NCBI RefSeq assembly: GCF_019929185.1 | Contig: NZ_JAHZPC010000004.1 | Location: forward strand, 1 to 64,000 | Reading direction: 5' to 3' | From: Streptococcus parasanguinis | GTDB taxonomy: Bacteria > Bacillota > Bacilli > Lactobacillales > Streptococcaceae | Length of the DNA: 64,000 nucleotides | In this document: one piece after another, positions 10,180-19,687 of the stretch | Layout: every line of letters starts with the position of its first letter | How positions within the stretch are numbered: the stretch's first letter is position 1 | Position numbers and translations under genes: made by a program | The notes under the pieces: model-generated | What the model saw: only the letters and a program-made list of their open reading frames with translations | Told to the model about the DNA's origin: nothing | The model's database searches: none

Positions 10180-11064
10180 ATGAATATCCGAGACTTGGAA
10201 TATTTTTATCAACTGTCGAAATTAAAGTCTTATACAGACGTGGCGCATTATTTTCAAGTGAGTCAACCGACTGTGACCTATGCCATCAAGCGTTTAGAGG
10301 ACCACTATGCTTGTCAGTTGGTAGAAAAATCGTCTTCTAATCGTGTCTTGCACCTAACTCAGCCAGGGAAGGTTTTAGCCAATCACGCGCGAGAGGTTTT
10401 AATCGAAATCGAAAAGACGGAAAAAGCTGTTGAACGAAGTAAAAAGAATCTGTTGCGCATTGGACTACCGCCTTTGATCACTAGCGATATCATGAAAAAA
10501 TTTGGGACGCATGATGAAGAACTTGAGATTTTTCGTCAATCGCAATTGGTGCAACTAGGTTCCAGGGATTTGATGCGATTATTGGTGCGTGGAGATTTAG
10601 ATTTTAGTCTATTGGGAAGCTTAGAGCCCATTTCGCACGCGCATTTGACCAGTCAGCTTCTGTATAAAAAAGAATTTTTTGTGATTGTTTCAAAGGATCA
10701 TCCACTAGCAGATCGCAAGGAAATTTCTTTTAAAGAGGTGTTAGAGGAGACCTTCATTCTGTTAGATGAGCATCATGTCCACATGACGGCTTTTAAACGC
10801 TTGAATGCTCGCTTTGATGATTTGGCCAAGTCTACTGTTGTCTTGACCGATTCCAACTTGGTCTTGAGTTTCATCGAAGAAAATTTGGGAATTGGTCTAA
10901 TGACCGATCTGACTCTCTTTCCAGAATATCCAAATCTTGTCAAAATTCCGCTGGTTGAAGAGGAAAAAACAGTCTTCTATATTAGCTATGCCTATCCAAA
11001 TGAAGGGGAACCCCAAGCACTTCTTAGCTCCTTTATTGAACGGTTAGAGAAGTGTGAAAAATAA
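10180..11064 (+). CDS. mleR: LysR-family regulator of the malolactic genes
   Basis: A 294-aa LysR-type transcription factor. The N-terminal winged HTH is at residues 1-60 (MNIRDLEYFYQL, then VAHYFQVSQPTVTYAIKRLE), followed by a linker helix and a periplasmic-binding-like effector domain. It is transcribed divergently from mleS with a 172-bp shared control region, the arrangement known for MleR in S. mutans and Lactococcus, where malate acts as inducer. The function is taken from that context. The ATG is preceded by AGAGGGATAGAG. Confidence 0.88.
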   Translation: MNIRDLEYFYQLSKLKSYTDVAHYFQVSQPTVTYAIKRLEDHYACQLVEKSSSNRVLHLTQPGKVLANHAREVLIEIEKTEKAVERSKKNLLRIGLPPLITSDIMKKFGTHDEELEIFRQSQLVQLGSRDLMRLLVRGDLDFSLLGSLEPISHAHLTSQLLYKKEFFVIVSKDHPLADRKEISFKEVLEETFILLDEHHVHMTAFKRLNARFDDLAKSTVVLTDSNLVLSFIEENLGIGLMTDLTLFPEYPNLVKIPLVEEEKTVFYISYAYPNEGEPQALLSSFIERLEKCEK

Positions 11065-11069
11065 GGAAG

Positions 11070-11168
11070 CTGGTGTCGAACAGACAAATAGAAAGTGTCT
11101 TGAATAAAATGAGGCTTGTAGAGAAAGGAAATTCATGATTTCGCTTTGTCTGCCAGCCTTTTTTGGTG
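11070..11168 (+). terminator. Possible mleR terminator/stem region
   Basis: GCTGG...AGACAAA near 11073-11090 can pair with TTTGTCTGCCAGC at 11145-11157, followed by a T tract. The stem is interrupted and long-range, so the call is weak. Confidence 0.35.
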
Positions 11169-11173
11169 TTTTT

Positions 11174-11182
11174 TGGTATAAT
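11174..11182 (+). promoter_or_regulatory. Extended -10 promoter of the xseA operon
   Basis: TGGTATAAT lies 35 bp upstream of the xseA start. Confidence 0.6.
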
Positions 11183-11216
11183 TAAACTTGATCATATTCT
11201 GCAGAAAGGAGTTCCT

Positions 11217-12557
11217 ATGTCCAACTATTTATCCGTATCAAGTTTGACCAAATATTTGAAATTAAAATTTGATAAGGATCCCTATTTGGAAAGGGTTTAT
11301 CTGACAGGGCAGGTCTCCAATTTCCGAAAACGCCCCAACCACCAGTATTTTTCATTAAAGGATGAAAAAGCGGTTATTCAGGCGACGGTCTGGGCTGGGA
11401 TTTATCGAAGCTTTGGTTTTGAGCTAGAAGAAGGCATGAAGATCAACGTCATCGGTCGTATTCAGCTCTATGAGCCAAGTGGGAGTTATTCCATTGTTAT
11501 CGAAAAGGCTGAGCCAGATGGGGTAGGGGCCTTGGCCATCCAATTTGAGCAACTCAAGAAAAAGTTGACTGAAGAAGGGCTCTTTCAGGACCGGTGGAAG
11601 CAAGCTCTGCCACAATTTCCAAGAAAGATCGGGGTTATCACCAGTCAAAGTGGGGCCGTGATTCGCGATATTATCACAACGGTGAGCCGACGCTTCCCTG
11701 GTGTTGAGATTGTGCTCTACCCGACCAAGGTTCAGGGTGACGGCGCATCTAGTGAGGTGGTTGCTAATATTCAAAGGGCTAACCAACGGGATGATTTGGA
11801 TGTCTTGATTATCGGTCGTGGGGGTGGTTCAATTGAAGATCTCTGGGCCTTTAATGAAGAAGCAGTGGTGCGAGCCATTTTTGAATCGCGGATTCCGATT
11901 ATCTCCAGTGTTGGACATGAGACAGATACGACTCTAGCCGATTTTGTAGCAGACCGTCGAGCCGCTACTCCGACAGCCGCCGCTGAATTGGCCACTCCAG
12001 TAACGAAGTTGGATCTCTTGTCCCATTTACAAAAGCAGGAAAATCGTATGGCAACAGCTATGTACAATCGCTTGGCCTATAATCGTGAACGCTTGGCCAA
12101 ATTAAGTCAATCGGTTATTTTTAGACAGCCTGAAAGACTCTATGATGGCTACCTGCAAAAGATTGACCAGTTGCAATTGCGCTTGAAACAAGGAATACGT
12201 GATGCTTATGGACAAGGGGCCAATCAGCTGCAAGGCCTGCGTCATCGCCTAGAGGCCATGTCTCCTTTGCATCGCATCGAGCGCTACCAAGACCGCCTGC
12301 TCCAAGATAAGAGAATCTTAACCAACCGAATGGAACAAGTCCTAAAAGAGCAAAAGATCAAGGTACAAGGCTTATCAGAAGCCCTCTTGATGCTCGATAC
12401 CAGTCGGATTATTGCGCGTGGCTATGCCATGGTTAAGGAAGGGGATCAGGTACTAGATTCGGTTGCAAAAGTAACAGAAGGGGACCCGCTATCACTCATC
12501 ATGAGAGATGGCCAGTTAGAAGTAGAGGTAAAACATGTCGAAAGAAAAGAAATTTGA
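11217..12557 (+). CDS. xseA: Exodeoxyribonuclease VII large subunit
   Basis: Catalytic subunit of the single-strand-specific exonuclease VII, which degrades ssDNA from both ends. An OB-fold occupies about residues 1-100 ([20 protein letters not shown]). The nuclease core carries [30 protein letters not shown] and [28 protein letters not shown] motifs, followed by a long coiled coil. The protein has 446 aa. The start at 11217 has AAAGGAG 6 nt upstream; the reading frame upstream overlaps the promoter. It is the first gene of a tightly packed operon, and xseB begins inside its 3' end. Confidence 0.96.
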   Translation: MSNYLSVSSLTKYLKLKFDKDPYLERVYLTGQVSNFRKRPNHQYFSLKDEKAVIQATVWAGIYRSFGFELEEGMKINVIGRIQLYEPSGSYSIVIEKAEPDGVGALAIQFEQLKKKLTEEGLFQDRWKQALPQFPRKIGVITSQSGAVIRDIITTVSRRFPGVEIVLYPTKVQGDGASSEVVANIQRANQRDDLDVLIIGRGGGSIEDLWAFNEEAVVRAIFESRIPIISSVGHETDTTLADFVADRRAATPTAAAELATPVTKLDLLSHLQKQENRMATAMYNRLAYNRERLAKLSQSVIFRQPERLYDGYLQKIDQLQLRLKQGIRDAYGQGANQLQGLRHRLEAMSPLHRIERYQDRLLQDKRILTNRMEQVLKEQKIKVQGLSEALLMLDTSRIIARGYAMVKEGDQVLDSVAKVTEGDPLSLIMRDGQLEVEVKHVERKEI

Positions 12558-12747
12558 AGAAAACTTAGCAGATTTGGAAGCTATCGTCCAAAAATTGGAG
12601 AGTGGTGATGTGGCTCTAGAAGAAGCCATCACAGAATTCCAAAAAGGAATGAAGTTGTCAAAAGAATTGCAAGATACCTTGGATCAAGCAGAGAAAACCT
12701 TGGTCAAGGTCATGCAAGCAGATGGTACTGAAGCGGATCTAGCATGA
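12535..12747 (+). CDS. xseB: Exodeoxyribonuclease VII small subunit
   Basis: A 70-aa two-helix protein that coats the coiled coil of XseA and is needed for active enzyme. The family pattern [19 protein letters not shown]...LEEAI..FQKGM is clear. Its start lies 23 bp inside xseA, and its stop overlaps the next start (ATGA), both signs of translational coupling that would keep subunit ratios fixed. Confidence 0.95.
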   Translation: MSKEKKFEENLADLEAIVQKLESGDVALEEAITEFQKGMKLSKELQDTLDQAEKTLVKVMQADGTEADLA

Positions 12748-13619
12748 GACAAGAAGAAAAACGAAATAGAGTAGAGCAAGCAGTTCGCTCTTTTTATGAG
12801 GAAAAATCCGTTGCTCTCCATTTAGTGGAGTCGGTCCTTTATTCGATCCAGGCAGGTGGAAAACGACTGCGCCCCTTGCTCCTTCTAGAATTGTTAGAGG
12901 CCTTTGGGCAGGAATTGACAGAGGCTCACTTTCAAGTGGCAGGGGCTTTGGAGATGATCCATACAGGAAGCCTTATTCACGATGATCTGCCTGCCATGGA
13001 CAATGATGATTACCGTCGGGGGCAATTGACCAATCATAAGAAATTCGGAGAAGACCTGGCGATTTTAGCGGGGGATGCGCTTTTTCTCGATCCTTTTGGG
13101 ATGATAGCTGCGAGTGCCCTTCCTAATGCGGTCAAGGTCGCTTTGATTCTTGAATTGTCAGATGCTTCCGGTAGTCGTGGAATGGTAGCTGGCCAAGTCC
13201 TTGATATGGAAGGGGAGCACAAACAGCTCACACTAGCAGAGTTGCAGACCATCCATGCCAATAAGACAGGACGCCTCCTTGCCTATCCTTTCATCGCAGC
13301 AGGTTTGATTTTAGACTTGCAAGCAGACATTGGTTGGCTCTTAGAACAAATCGGGAAAAAATTAGGCCTGGCTTTTCAAGTGAGGGATGATATTTTGGAT
13401 TTGGTCGCTGATTTTGAGGCTCTGGGCAAGACCCCTCAAAAGGACCTAGTAGCAGAAAAATCGACCTATCCAGCCCTGTTGGGATTGGAAGAATCAAAAG
13501 CTTTGCTGACAAGCGAATTAGATGCTTGCGAGGACTTGTTGGATCAGATTACAGCTGCTTGCGACTTTGATCCGCAAGCGATCAAGAAATTAATAGAAGG
13601 ATTACGAATAGATGGCTAA
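12744..13619 (+). CDS. ispA: Polyprenyl (farnesyl/geranylgeranyl) diphosphate synthase
   Basis: A trans-isoprenyl diphosphate synthase of 291 aa that condenses IPP with allylic diphosphates to make the C15-C20 precursor for undecaprenyl phosphate. The first aspartate-rich motif DDLPAMD is at residues 80-86 and the second DDILD at 215-219, with GGKRLRP for IPP binding. It overlaps xseB by 4 nt (ATGA) and tlyA by 8 nt. Chain length cannot be fixed with confidence from sequence; farnesyl is usual at this locus. Confidence 0.92.
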   Translation: MRQEEKRNRVEQAVRSFYEEKSVALHLVESVLYSIQAGGKRLRPLLLLELLEAFGQELTEAHFQVAGALEMIHTGSLIHDDLPAMDNDDYRRGQLTNHKKFGEDLAILAGDALFLDPFGMIAASALPNAVKVALILELSDASGSRGMVAGQVLDMEGEHKQLTLAELQTIHANKTGRLLAYPFIAAGLILDLQADIGWLLEQIGKKLGLAFQVRDDILDLVADFEALGKTPQKDLVAEKSTYPALLGLEESKALLTSELDACEDLLDQITAACDFDPQAIKKLIEGLRIDG

Positions 13620-14430
13620 GGAAAGAGTGGATGTATTAGCCTATAAACAAGGCCTATTTGATACCCGCGAACAAGCCAAAAGAGGGGTGATGGCAGGTCT
13701 TGTCGTTGCCGTTATCAATGGTGAGCGCTTCGATAAACCGGGTGAAAAAATCGATGAAGCAACCGAGTTGAAATTAAAGGGCGAAAAGCTCAAATATGTC
13801 AGCCGGGGCGGTCTTAAATTAGAAAAAGCCCTGAACCAATTTGGTTTGTCTGTAGAGGGTAAAATTGCGATTGATATTGGGGCTTCTACAGGTGGCTTTA
13901 CCGATGTCATGCTGCAAAATGGAGCCAGCCAGGTCTTTTCAGTGGATGTCGGGACCAATCAGTTGGCCTGGAAATTGCGCAATGATCCTCGAGTGGTCTC
14001 GATGGAACAGTTCAATTTCCGCTATGCCGAGCCAGATGATTTTGAAGCGACACCGAGCTTTGCGAGTATCGACGTCAGCTTTATTTCCTTGGACTTGATT
14101 CTGCCAGCCCTTCACCGGATTTTGGCAGATAATGGACAAGTCGTGGCCTTGGTGAAACCTCAGTTTGAGGCAGGACGCGAACAGATCGGGAAAAATGGGA
14201 TCATTAAGGATCCTAAGATTCATTTAGCCGTTCTTGAAAAGGTCGCTACATTTGCAGGGACACATGGCTTTGCGGTAATGGGAGTGGATTATTCCCCTAT
14301 CCAAGGAGGCCATGGCAACATCGAATTTTTGATGTATCTAGAAAAAAAAGAAGAGAAAACAAAGCCAACTACAGAGCAGCTGGAGGCTGTTGTGGAGCTG
14401 GCACACAAGGAATTTAAACATGAAGAGTAA
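13612..14430 (+). CDS. tlyA: TlyA family rRNA methyltransferase
   Basis: A 272-aa protein with an N-terminal S4 RNA-binding domain (residues 1-60, VDVLAYKQGLFDTREQAKRGVMAG) and an FtsJ-like SAM methyltransferase domain (AIDIGASTGGFTDVMLQNGA near residue 85; VALVKPQFEAGR). TlyA proteins 2'-O-methylate 16S and/or 23S rRNA. The historical name 'hemolysin' is not supported by the fold. It overlaps ispA by 8 nt and argR by 11 nt within the operon. Confidence 0.9.
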   Translation: MAKERVDVLAYKQGLFDTREQAKRGVMAGLVVAVINGERFDKPGEKIDEATELKLKGEKLKYVSRGGLKLEKALNQFGLSVEGKIAIDIGASTGGFTDVMLQNGASQVFSVDVGTNQLAWKLRNDPRVVSMEQFNFRYAEPDDFEATPSFASIDVSFISLDLILPALHRILADNGQVVALVKPQFEAGREQIGKNGIIKDPKIHLAVLEKVATFAGTHGFAVMGVDYSPIQGGHGNIEFLMYLEKKEEKTKPTTEQLEAVVELAHKEFKHEE

Positions 14431-14854
14431 GAATATCAGATTAGAAAAAATTCGCCGCTTCATTCGCGATCATGAAGTGGGGACGCAAGAAGAGATCGTC
14501 GAACATTTGAAAGAAGAAGGCATCTCAGCAACCCAAGCGACAGTGTCACGGGATATCAAAGAATTGGGCATCGTAAAACGCCCTCTGAAAGACATGACAT
14601 ATGTCTATGAATTGCCACGTAAGCATCACCAAGGGATCGGGATGATCGAAAGCAATATTTTATCTCATCGTCGCATGGGAGAATATGTCAATTTTACCAT
14701 GGTTCCAGGGACTGCTCCTTTAGTCAAACGTCGCTTGCGGGAGATTTATAAGGAGCATATCTTTAGTATTGTTGCAGATGATGATACGATCTTGTTGATT
14801 GCTTATTCCGCACCAGAAGCAGAGAATATCCTCAAATCAATCTTTGGGTGGTAA
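14420..14854 (+). CDS. argR: Arginine repressor ArgR/AhrC family
   Basis: A 144-aa regulator with an N-terminal winged HTH (ATQATVSRDIKELGIVKR near residues 35-55) and a C-terminal oligomerisation/arginine-binding domain (MVPGTAPLVKRRLREI, ADDDTILLIAYS). The start at 14420 lies inside tlyA; the longer frame adds ten residues with no family match. Location before recN is conserved in Firmicutes. Streptococci often have several ArgR paralogues, so the target genes cannot be assigned here. Confidence 0.9.
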   Translation: MKSKNIRLEKIRRFIRDHEVGTQEEIVEHLKEEGISATQATVSRDIKELGIVKRPLKDMTYVYELPRKHHQGIGMIESNILSHRRMGEYVNFTMVPGTAPLVKRRLREIYKEHIFSIVADDDTILLIAYSAPEAENILKSIFGW

Positions 14855-14860
14855 GAGCCT

Positions 14861-16519
14861 ATGCTATTAGAAATTTCGATTAAGAACTTTGCCATTATCG
14901 AAGAGATTTCCTTAAATTTTGAAAAGGGAATGACGGTACTGACAGGGGAAACAGGTGCAGGGAAATCCATCATTATCGATGCCATGAACATGATGCTGGG
15001 AAGCCGCGCAACGACCGATGTCATTCGACACGGAGCCCCAAAAGCAGAAATCGAAGGGCTCTTCACCGTTGAGAGCAATCGCCACTTGACGACTCTCTTT
15101 GAAGAGCAAGGGCTAGAGTGGACTGATGAATTGATCATTCGCCGAGAGATCTTGCAAAATGGACGAAGTGTCAGCCGGATCAATGGTCAGATGGTGAATT
15201 TGTCTGTCTTAAAGGCAGTCGGCCAACACTTGGTGGATATCCATGGCCAGCATGATCAGGAAGAACTGATGCGGCCCCAATTGCATATCGCTATGCTGGA
15301 TGAATTTGGGGATGCAGCCTTTTTCCAAACTAAAGATGCTTATCGTCAGACCTTCGAAGACTACAAACGCCTGCGCAAACAAGTGGTGGAACTCCAGCGC
15401 AACCAGCAGGAAAACAAGGCTCGTATCGAGATGTTGGAGTTTCAAATCGCAGAGATTGAGGCAGCTGCCTTGGAAGTGGATGAGGACCTGCGTCTGGAGC
15501 AAGAACGCCAACGCCTGCTTAATCACAAGATGATTGCTGATACCCTAACCAATGCCTATACCATGCTGGATGCAGAAGAGTTTTCGAGCCTCTCCAATGT
15601 GCGCTCAGCCATGAATGATCTGGAAAGCATCGAAGAATATGATCCCAGCTACAAAGAGCTCTCAAGCCAGTTATCAGAAACCTTTTATGCCCTTGAGGAT
15701 ATTACCAAGCGCTTAGAAGATGTGGTCGATGGTCTAGAGTTTGATGGCAATCGCCTCATGCAGGTGGAATCACGTTTAGATTTGATCCACTCCATCACGC
15801 GCAAGTATGGTGGCCAAGTCAAGGACGTCTTAGAATACCTGGCGCAAATCACCAAAGAATATAGCCTCCTCACTGGAAGTGACCTCTCGTCTGAGGACTT
15901 GGAAAAAGAACTCAAACGTTTGGAAAAAAGTTTGGTCACCTTGGCTCAAGATTTGAGTGATCAGCGGCATGCCCTGGCCCAAGCTTTGGAAAATGAAATC
16001 CAGCAAGAATTGGCAGATCTCTACATGGACAAGGCGCGTTTTCAAGTACGTTTTAGCAAGGCTAAGTTTAATCGTGAGGGAAATGAAGCTGTCGAATTTT
16101 ACATTTCGACCAACCCAGGTGAGGATTTTAAACCCCTTGTCAAGGTAGCATCCGGCGGAGAATTGTCACGCTTGATGTTGGCCATTAAGTCTGCTTTTTC
16201 TCGAAAAGAAGGAAAAACCAGTATCGTCTTTGACGAGGTGGATACAGGGGTCTCTGGGCGCGTGGCCCAAGCGATTGCAGCGAAAATTCATAAGATTGGT
16301 CAAAATGGCCAAGTGCTTGCCATTTCTCACCTGCCTCAAGTCATCGCTGCAGCAGATTATCAATTCTATATTGAGAAAATCAGTGATGAACACTCAACTG
16401 TCTCTACTGTGCGTTTGCTCAATAGAGAAGAACGAATCGAAGAAATTGCCAAGATGCTGGCAGGAGAGGATCTAACGGAAGCTGCCCGTCAACAAGCAGA
16501 GCAACTTCTCAAGCGTTAA
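14861..16519 (+). CDS. recN: DNA repair protein RecN
   Basis: An SMC-like ATPase of 552 aa acting early in double-strand break repair. Walker A GETGAGKS is near residue 29. A central coiled coil spans about 150-370 with the usual break, and the C-terminal signature VASGGELSRLMLAIKS is followed by Walker B TSIVFDEVDTGVSGRVA and the QVLAISHLPQ His switch. It is the last gene of the xseA operon, starting 6 bp after argR. Confidence 0.95.
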   Translation: MLLEISIKNFAIIEEISLNFEKGMTVLTGETGAGKSIIIDAMNMMLGSRATTDVIRHGAPKAEIEGLFTVESNRHLTTLFEEQGLEWTDELIIRREILQNGRSVSRINGQMVNLSVLKAVGQHLVDIHGQHDQEELMRPQLHIAMLDEFGDAAFFQTKDAYRQTFEDYKRLRKQVVELQRNQQENKARIEMLEFQIAEIEAAALEVDEDLRLEQERQRLLNHKMIADTLTNAYTMLDAEEFSSLSNVRSAMNDLESIEEYDPSYKELSSQLSETFYALEDITKRLEDVVDGLEFDGNRLMQVESRLDLIHSITRKYGGQVKDVLEYLAQITKEYSLLTGSDLSSEDLEKELKRLEKSLVTLAQDLSDQRHALAQALENEIQQELADLYMDKARFQVRFSKAKFNREGNEAVEFYISTNPGEDFKPLVKVASGGELSRLMLAIKSAFSRKEGKTSIVFDEVDTGVSGRVAQAIAAKIHKIGQNGQVLAISHLPQVIAAADYQFYIEKISDEHSTVSTVRLLNREERIEEIAKMLAGEDLTEAARQQAEQLLKR

Positions 16520-16539
16520 GAGAAAGAAGGTTTGAAATA

Positions 16540-17268
16540 ATGTCAAGATACTTTGTAGTCGGAGATATTCACGGAAAAGCACAAATGCTAGAAGAGCTCA
16601 TGACAGAGTGGGATGGAAAAGCCCAATTGGTCTTTTTAGGGGATTTGATAGATCGAGGCGAAAACAGCAAACGATCGATTGAAATCGTAAAAGACTACGT
16701 AGACCATCACGGAGCTGTTTGCCTTTCCGGGAATCACGAGTACATGTTTTTAGCCTGGTTGGACAATCCAGAAGAGCGTTATGACCACTACCGAAGAAAT
16801 GGTGGCGATACGACCATCAACTCTCTGTTAGGCCGGCCACTCGATGCTCCTGTAGATGGGATTGCGGATGCGCAAGCAGTAGAAAACGCCGTTCCTGACT
16901 TGGTGGCTTTCATCCGTAGTTTGCCTTTTGACTACGAGACAGAGACCTATTATTTTGTCCACGCTGGTGTGGATCTAACCCTTGAAAATTGGCGAGAAAC
17001 CAGTGATTACCAAAAGGTCTGGATCCGAAAACCATTCCATGAAGCGGAGAATCATACAGGCAAATGGATCGTCTTTGGCCATACACCGGTCTATGGACTG
17101 CTCAATGAGCCAGTCGGCACCGAAAATCTTTGGATTTCAGATCAGAAGATGGGTGTCGATGGGGGTGCTGTCTTTGGTGGAGTCCTCCATGGATTGCTCT
17201 TGGATGATCAAGGCATTGTCCATGACCATGTCCTTCACAATACAGGTTTTTCTGCCGCAGACGATTGA
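16540..17268 (+). CDS. Serine/threonine-type metallophosphoesterase
   Basis: A 242-aa calcineurin-like phosphoesterase of the PrpE/ApaH-like group. The metal-binding motifs are GDIHGKAQ at residue 8, GDLIDRG near 33, GNHEYM near 67, a distal His in FVHAGVD, and GHTPVYG. Substrates could be phosphoproteins or dinucleoside polyphosphates; sequence alone does not decide. It starts 20 bp after recN with AGAAAGAAGG upstream, so it may be cotranscribed. Confidence 0.85.
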   Translation: MSRYFVVGDIHGKAQMLEELMTEWDGKAQLVFLGDLIDRGENSKRSIEIVKDYVDHHGAVCLSGNHEYMFLAWLDNPEERYDHYRRNGGDTTINSLLGRPLDAPVDGIADAQAVENAVPDLVAFIRSLPFDYETETYYFVHAGVDLTLENWRETSDYQKVWIRKPFHEAENHTGKWIVFGHTPVYGLLNEPVGTENLWISDQKMGVDGGAVFGGVLHGLLLDDQGIVHDHVLHNTGFSAADD

Positions 17269-17315
17269 GGAGGCAGGAATGGATATCTTTCACTGCAAAA
17301 CCCTGTGTTTTTTGA

Positions 17316-17321
17316 TATAAT
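17316..17321 (+). promoter_or_regulatory. Extended -10 promoter of degV
   Basis: TGATATAAT lies 37 bp upstream of the DegV start codon. Confidence 0.6.
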
Positions 17322-17357
17322 GAAAGCAGAACATTCTTAGGAAGAGTATAGAAATAT

Positions 17358-18191
17358 ATGGCAAATATTAAAATAGTTACAGACTCATCTATTACAATTG
17401 AGCCTGAAGTGGTTGAAGAATATGGCATCACCATTGTGCCACTTTCTGTTATGGTGGATGGAGTCCTTTATTCCGACAGTGAGTTGGGCGAAGGGGACTT
17501 CTTGCGCTTAATGCAGTCTAGCAAAAATCTTCCAAAGACCAGCCAACCACCCGTTGGAGTCTTTGCGGAGGTGTATGAAAAGTTAGCAGCAGACGGAGCT
17601 CATATCGTTTCGATTCATATGTCTCATGCCTTGTCAGGAACCGTAGAGGCAGCTCGCCAAGGGGCAACCTTGTCAGGGGCAGAAGTAACTGTGATTGATA
17701 GTGGCTTTACAGACCAAGCCATGAAGTTCCAAGTGGTTGAAGCAGCTAAGTTGGCTAAAGAAGGAGCAGATCTAGACACCGTTTTAGCTCGTATTGAAGA
17801 AGTCAAAGAAAAGACAGAGTTGTATATCGGCGTATCTACCTTGGAAAATCTAGTTAAAGGTGGTCGGATTGGCCGTGTTACCGGACTTTTGAGCTCGCTT
17901 CTTAACATCCGTGTGGTGATGCAAATGAAGGACCATCAGTTGGAACCAATCGTCAAGGGACGTGGAAACAAGACCTTTAAGAAATGGTTGGATGAATTGG
18001 TAGAGAAACTTTCCCATAGTAAGGTGGCTGAGATCGGGATTTCTTACGCAGGGGCACCAGAGTGGGCCAATGAAATGAAGGCTCAGTTGCAATCGTTCGT
18101 TGAAAATGCTATCCCAGTTCTCGAAACTGGATCGATTATTCAAACCCATACAGGTGAGAATGCATTTGCAGTTTTGGTGCGCTACGAATAA
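17358..18191 (+). CDS. DegV family fatty acid-binding protein
   Basis: A 277-aa DegV/FakB-type protein. It shows [12 protein letters not shown] at the N-terminus, the SQPPVGVF segment, [12 protein letters not shown], a [18 protein letters not shown] block that closes over the lipid, and the C-terminal [12 protein letters not shown]. FakB proteins present exogenous fatty acids to the kinase FakA. Streptococci carry several paralogues with different acyl preference, and which one this is cannot be told. It is monocistronic with its own promoter. Confidence 0.87.
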   Translation: MANIKIVTDSSITIEPEVVEEYGITIVPLSVMVDGVLYSDSELGEGDFLRLMQSSKNLPKTSQPPVGVFAEVYEKLAADGAHIVSIHMSHALSGTVEAARQGATLSGAEVTVIDSGFTDQAMKFQVVEAAKLAKEGADLDTVLARIEEVKEKTELYIGVSTLENLVKGGRIGRVTGLLSSLLNIRVVMQMKDHQLEPIVKGRGNKTFKKWLDELVEKLSHSKVAEIGISYAGAPEWANEMKAQLQSFVENAIPVLETGSIIQTHTGENAFAVLVRYE

Positions 18192-18225
18192 GCTGAATAA
18201 ATGTTTGAAAAAACAGGTTTAGTAC

Positions 18226-18254
18226 TTGACCTAAAGGCTTTTTTTAGATATTAT
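18226..18254 (+). promoter_or_regulatory. hup promoter
   Basis: TTGACC (18226-18231) and TATTAT (18249-18254) are separated by 17 bp, just upstream of the HU leader. Confidence 0.7.
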
Positions 18255-18301
18255 AGTACTGTTAAGGCGTAAAGCCTAAAAAAATTTGGAGGATTTGTTA
18301 A

Positions 18302-18577
18302 ATGGCTAACAAACAAGATTTGATCGCAAAAGTGGCAGAAGCTACAGAATTGACTAAAAAAGATTCAGCAGCAGCTGTTGATGCTGTATTCGCAGCAGTT
18401 TCAGAATACCTTTCAAAAGGTGAAAAAGTTCAATTGATCGGTTTCGGTAACTTCGAAGTTCGTGAACGTGCAGCTCGTAAAGGTCGCAACCCACAAACTG
18501 GTAAAGAAATCAAAATCGCAGCTTCTAAAGTTCCAGCATTCAAAGCTGGTAAAGCTCTTAAAGAAGCAGTTAAATAA
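18302..18577 (+). CDS. hup: DNA-binding protein HU
   Basis: A 91-aa histone-like protein that bends and compacts DNA as a homodimer. It has the HU signature [24 protein letters not shown] spanning the beta-arm with the intercalating Pro. Streptococci have a single essential HU. Codon use is strongly biased toward major codons, in line with high expression. A GGAGG ribosome binding site precedes the ATG and a strong terminator follows. Confidence 0.97.
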   Translation: MANKQDLIAKVAEATELTKKDSAAAVDAVFAAVSEYLSKGEKVQLIGFGNFEVRERAARKGRNPQTGKEIKIAASKVPAFKAGKALKEAVK

Positions 18578-18592
18578 TTGCATTTTGAAAAG

Positions 18593-18621
18593 CCATCCTA
18601 GATTTCTAGGATGGTTTTTTT
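18593..18621 (+). terminator. hup terminator
   Basis: A 10-bp perfect stem CCATCCTAGA/TCTAGGATGG with a TT loop is followed by seven T residues. Confidence 0.9.
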
Positions 18622-18622
18622 G

Positions 18623-18652
18623 TTGGACAGCTCTATAGGATAAGGGTATAAT
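18623..18652 (+). promoter_or_regulatory. Promoter of the 51-aa membrane protein
   Basis: TTGGAC (18623-18628) and TATAAT (18647-18652) with 18-bp spacing stand 28 bp before the ATG. Confidence 0.65.
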
Positions 18653-18680
18653 AGGAAAAAAGAAGGAGAGAGAAAAGACC

Positions 18681-18836
18681 ATGCGATTCATTTTAGGCCT
18701 CTTTGCCTTGTTGTTTATCCGACCTATTTTGTATCTATTGAAAGGGCTGTGGTTCGTACTGGAATTTTGCTTTATGATCCTCGTGGTTAAGATGATCCTA
18801 GGAACCGTACGCTGGATGACCAGTTGGATCGGCTGA
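18681..18836 (+). CDS. Small membrane protein, 51 aa
   Basis: A short reading frame starting MRFILGLFALLF and ending MTSWIG, with two closely spaced hydrophobic stretches (about residues 3-20 and 24-41) and a few basic residues at the boundaries. It has a consensus promoter, an AGAAGGAGAG ribosome binding site 8 nt upstream and an own terminator, so translation is likely. No family is recognised. It lies directly after hup and could be a small membrane regulator or stress peptide. Confidence 0.7.
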   Translation: MRFILGLFALLFIRPILYLLKGLWFVLEFCFMILVVKMILGTVRWMTSWIG

Positions 18837-19176
18837 GAGTAGTGAGAGAGATTTATTAAATTTTACCTTGCATAGTAGAATTAAGTTTGATGCTTAATTC
18901 TTTTTTTATAAAAAATTTCACTAAATAATAATTAATTTCAAAAAATACTTTTTTTTTTTAGCAACCATAGTATAATACTGTGGAGCATGAAATTAAATTA
19001 GGAAAGGGAGCAATTAAGAAAAGTTTATAGTGGTTGTCTGTATTACTATATGTAATTTGGAAAAGTTCAAATTAATACTTGTATATGTAGGATATTCTGG
19101 TAACCATGTAGGACATATATTATATAATCAATAGAATTTTGTTAGTTCTAAATGTATAAAATAGGAGAAAAGTAAG
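18837..19176. other. 340-bp AT-rich region without a gene
   Basis: It contains the terminator at 18877-18907 and a -10-like TATAAT (18971-18976) inside an imperfect dyad (CATAGTA/TACTGTG). About 200 bp of AT-rich leader before the next gene then follow, with no open frame bearing a ribosome binding site. A long 5' untranslated region or small RNA is possible; nothing more can be supported. Confidence 0.5.
18877..18907 (+). terminator. Terminator after the 51-aa gene
   Basis: Stem AGAATTAAG/CTTAATTCT with a 7-nt loop, then a T tract. Confidence 0.8.
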
Positions 19177-19530
19177 ATGAAAACAAAAACTTTGGCACTT
19201 TTTAGCGGAATTGTAGGTTTAGTTGGTGGTATTTTACTATTAGTTGGGCCATTCTTTATTCTTGGTACTGCAGCTGCTACAGCTAGTTCAGATGCAACTG
19301 CTGGATCAATTCTTTTATTAAATGCTTTGAAAATTGCAAATCTAGTATTAGGAATTATTGCAATTGTTTATTACAAGGGTGATGAGCGAGTGGGTGTTGC
19401 TCCTTCAGTGCTACTGATTGTAGGTGGATCTGTTGCGATTATCCCATTCTTAGGATGGATTGGTGGTATCATCGTATTGATTGGTGGTTCATTATTCCTC
19501 GGTTCTCTTAAAAAATTTAAAACTAATTAA
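19177..19530 (+). CDS. Hypothetical four-helix membrane protein
   Basis: A 117-aa protein made almost wholly of hydrophobic, Gly-rich helices at about residues 6-33, 43-65, 74-90 and 93-110, with a basic C-terminal tail. It is similar in layout to small DUF4064-like proteins, but I do not claim the family. An AGGAGAAAAG ribosome binding site precedes the ATG. It has a long AT-rich leader and is followed by a duplicated palindrome and terminator, so it is monocistronic. Confidence 0.7.
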   Translation: MKTKTLALFSGIVGLVGGILLLVGPFFILGTAAATASSDATAGSILLLNALKIANLVLGIIAIVYYKGDERVGVAPSVLLIVGGSVAIIPFLGWIGGIIVLIGGSLFLGSLKKFKTN

Positions 19531-19577
19531 TTAGTTTCATTTTTAAGATAAAAAGTCGTATTTAGATACGTGAATCA

Positions 19578-19592
19578 ATGTCCACTGGACAT
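19578..19592. repeat. Palindrome ATGTCCACTGGACAT, copy 1
   Basis: A 15-nt odd-centred perfect palindrome, identical to the one at 19628. It has no T tract, so it is not itself a terminator. Confidence 0.8.
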
Positions 19593-19621
19593 AACCTCGC
19601 TTTTCCGTTTTCAAGCTCGTG

Positions 19622-19649
19622 AAAAAAATGTCCACTGGACATTTTTTTT
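19622..19649. terminator. Palindromic terminator (palindrome copy 2)
   Basis: The same 15-nt palindrome is here flanked by seven A on the left and eight T on the right, giving a bidirectional intrinsic terminator between the membrane protein gene and the Fur-family gene. Confidence 0.85.
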
Positions 19650-19687
19650 AATTAAAAGCATTCTAAATAGTGATTTATTTTGAAACA

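Noticed and set aside
18183..18190. TACGAATA, the ComX cin-box core, at the end of degV
   Set aside because: The T-rich stretch usual upstream is absent and the match lies inside codons; hup already has a sigma-A promoter downstream.
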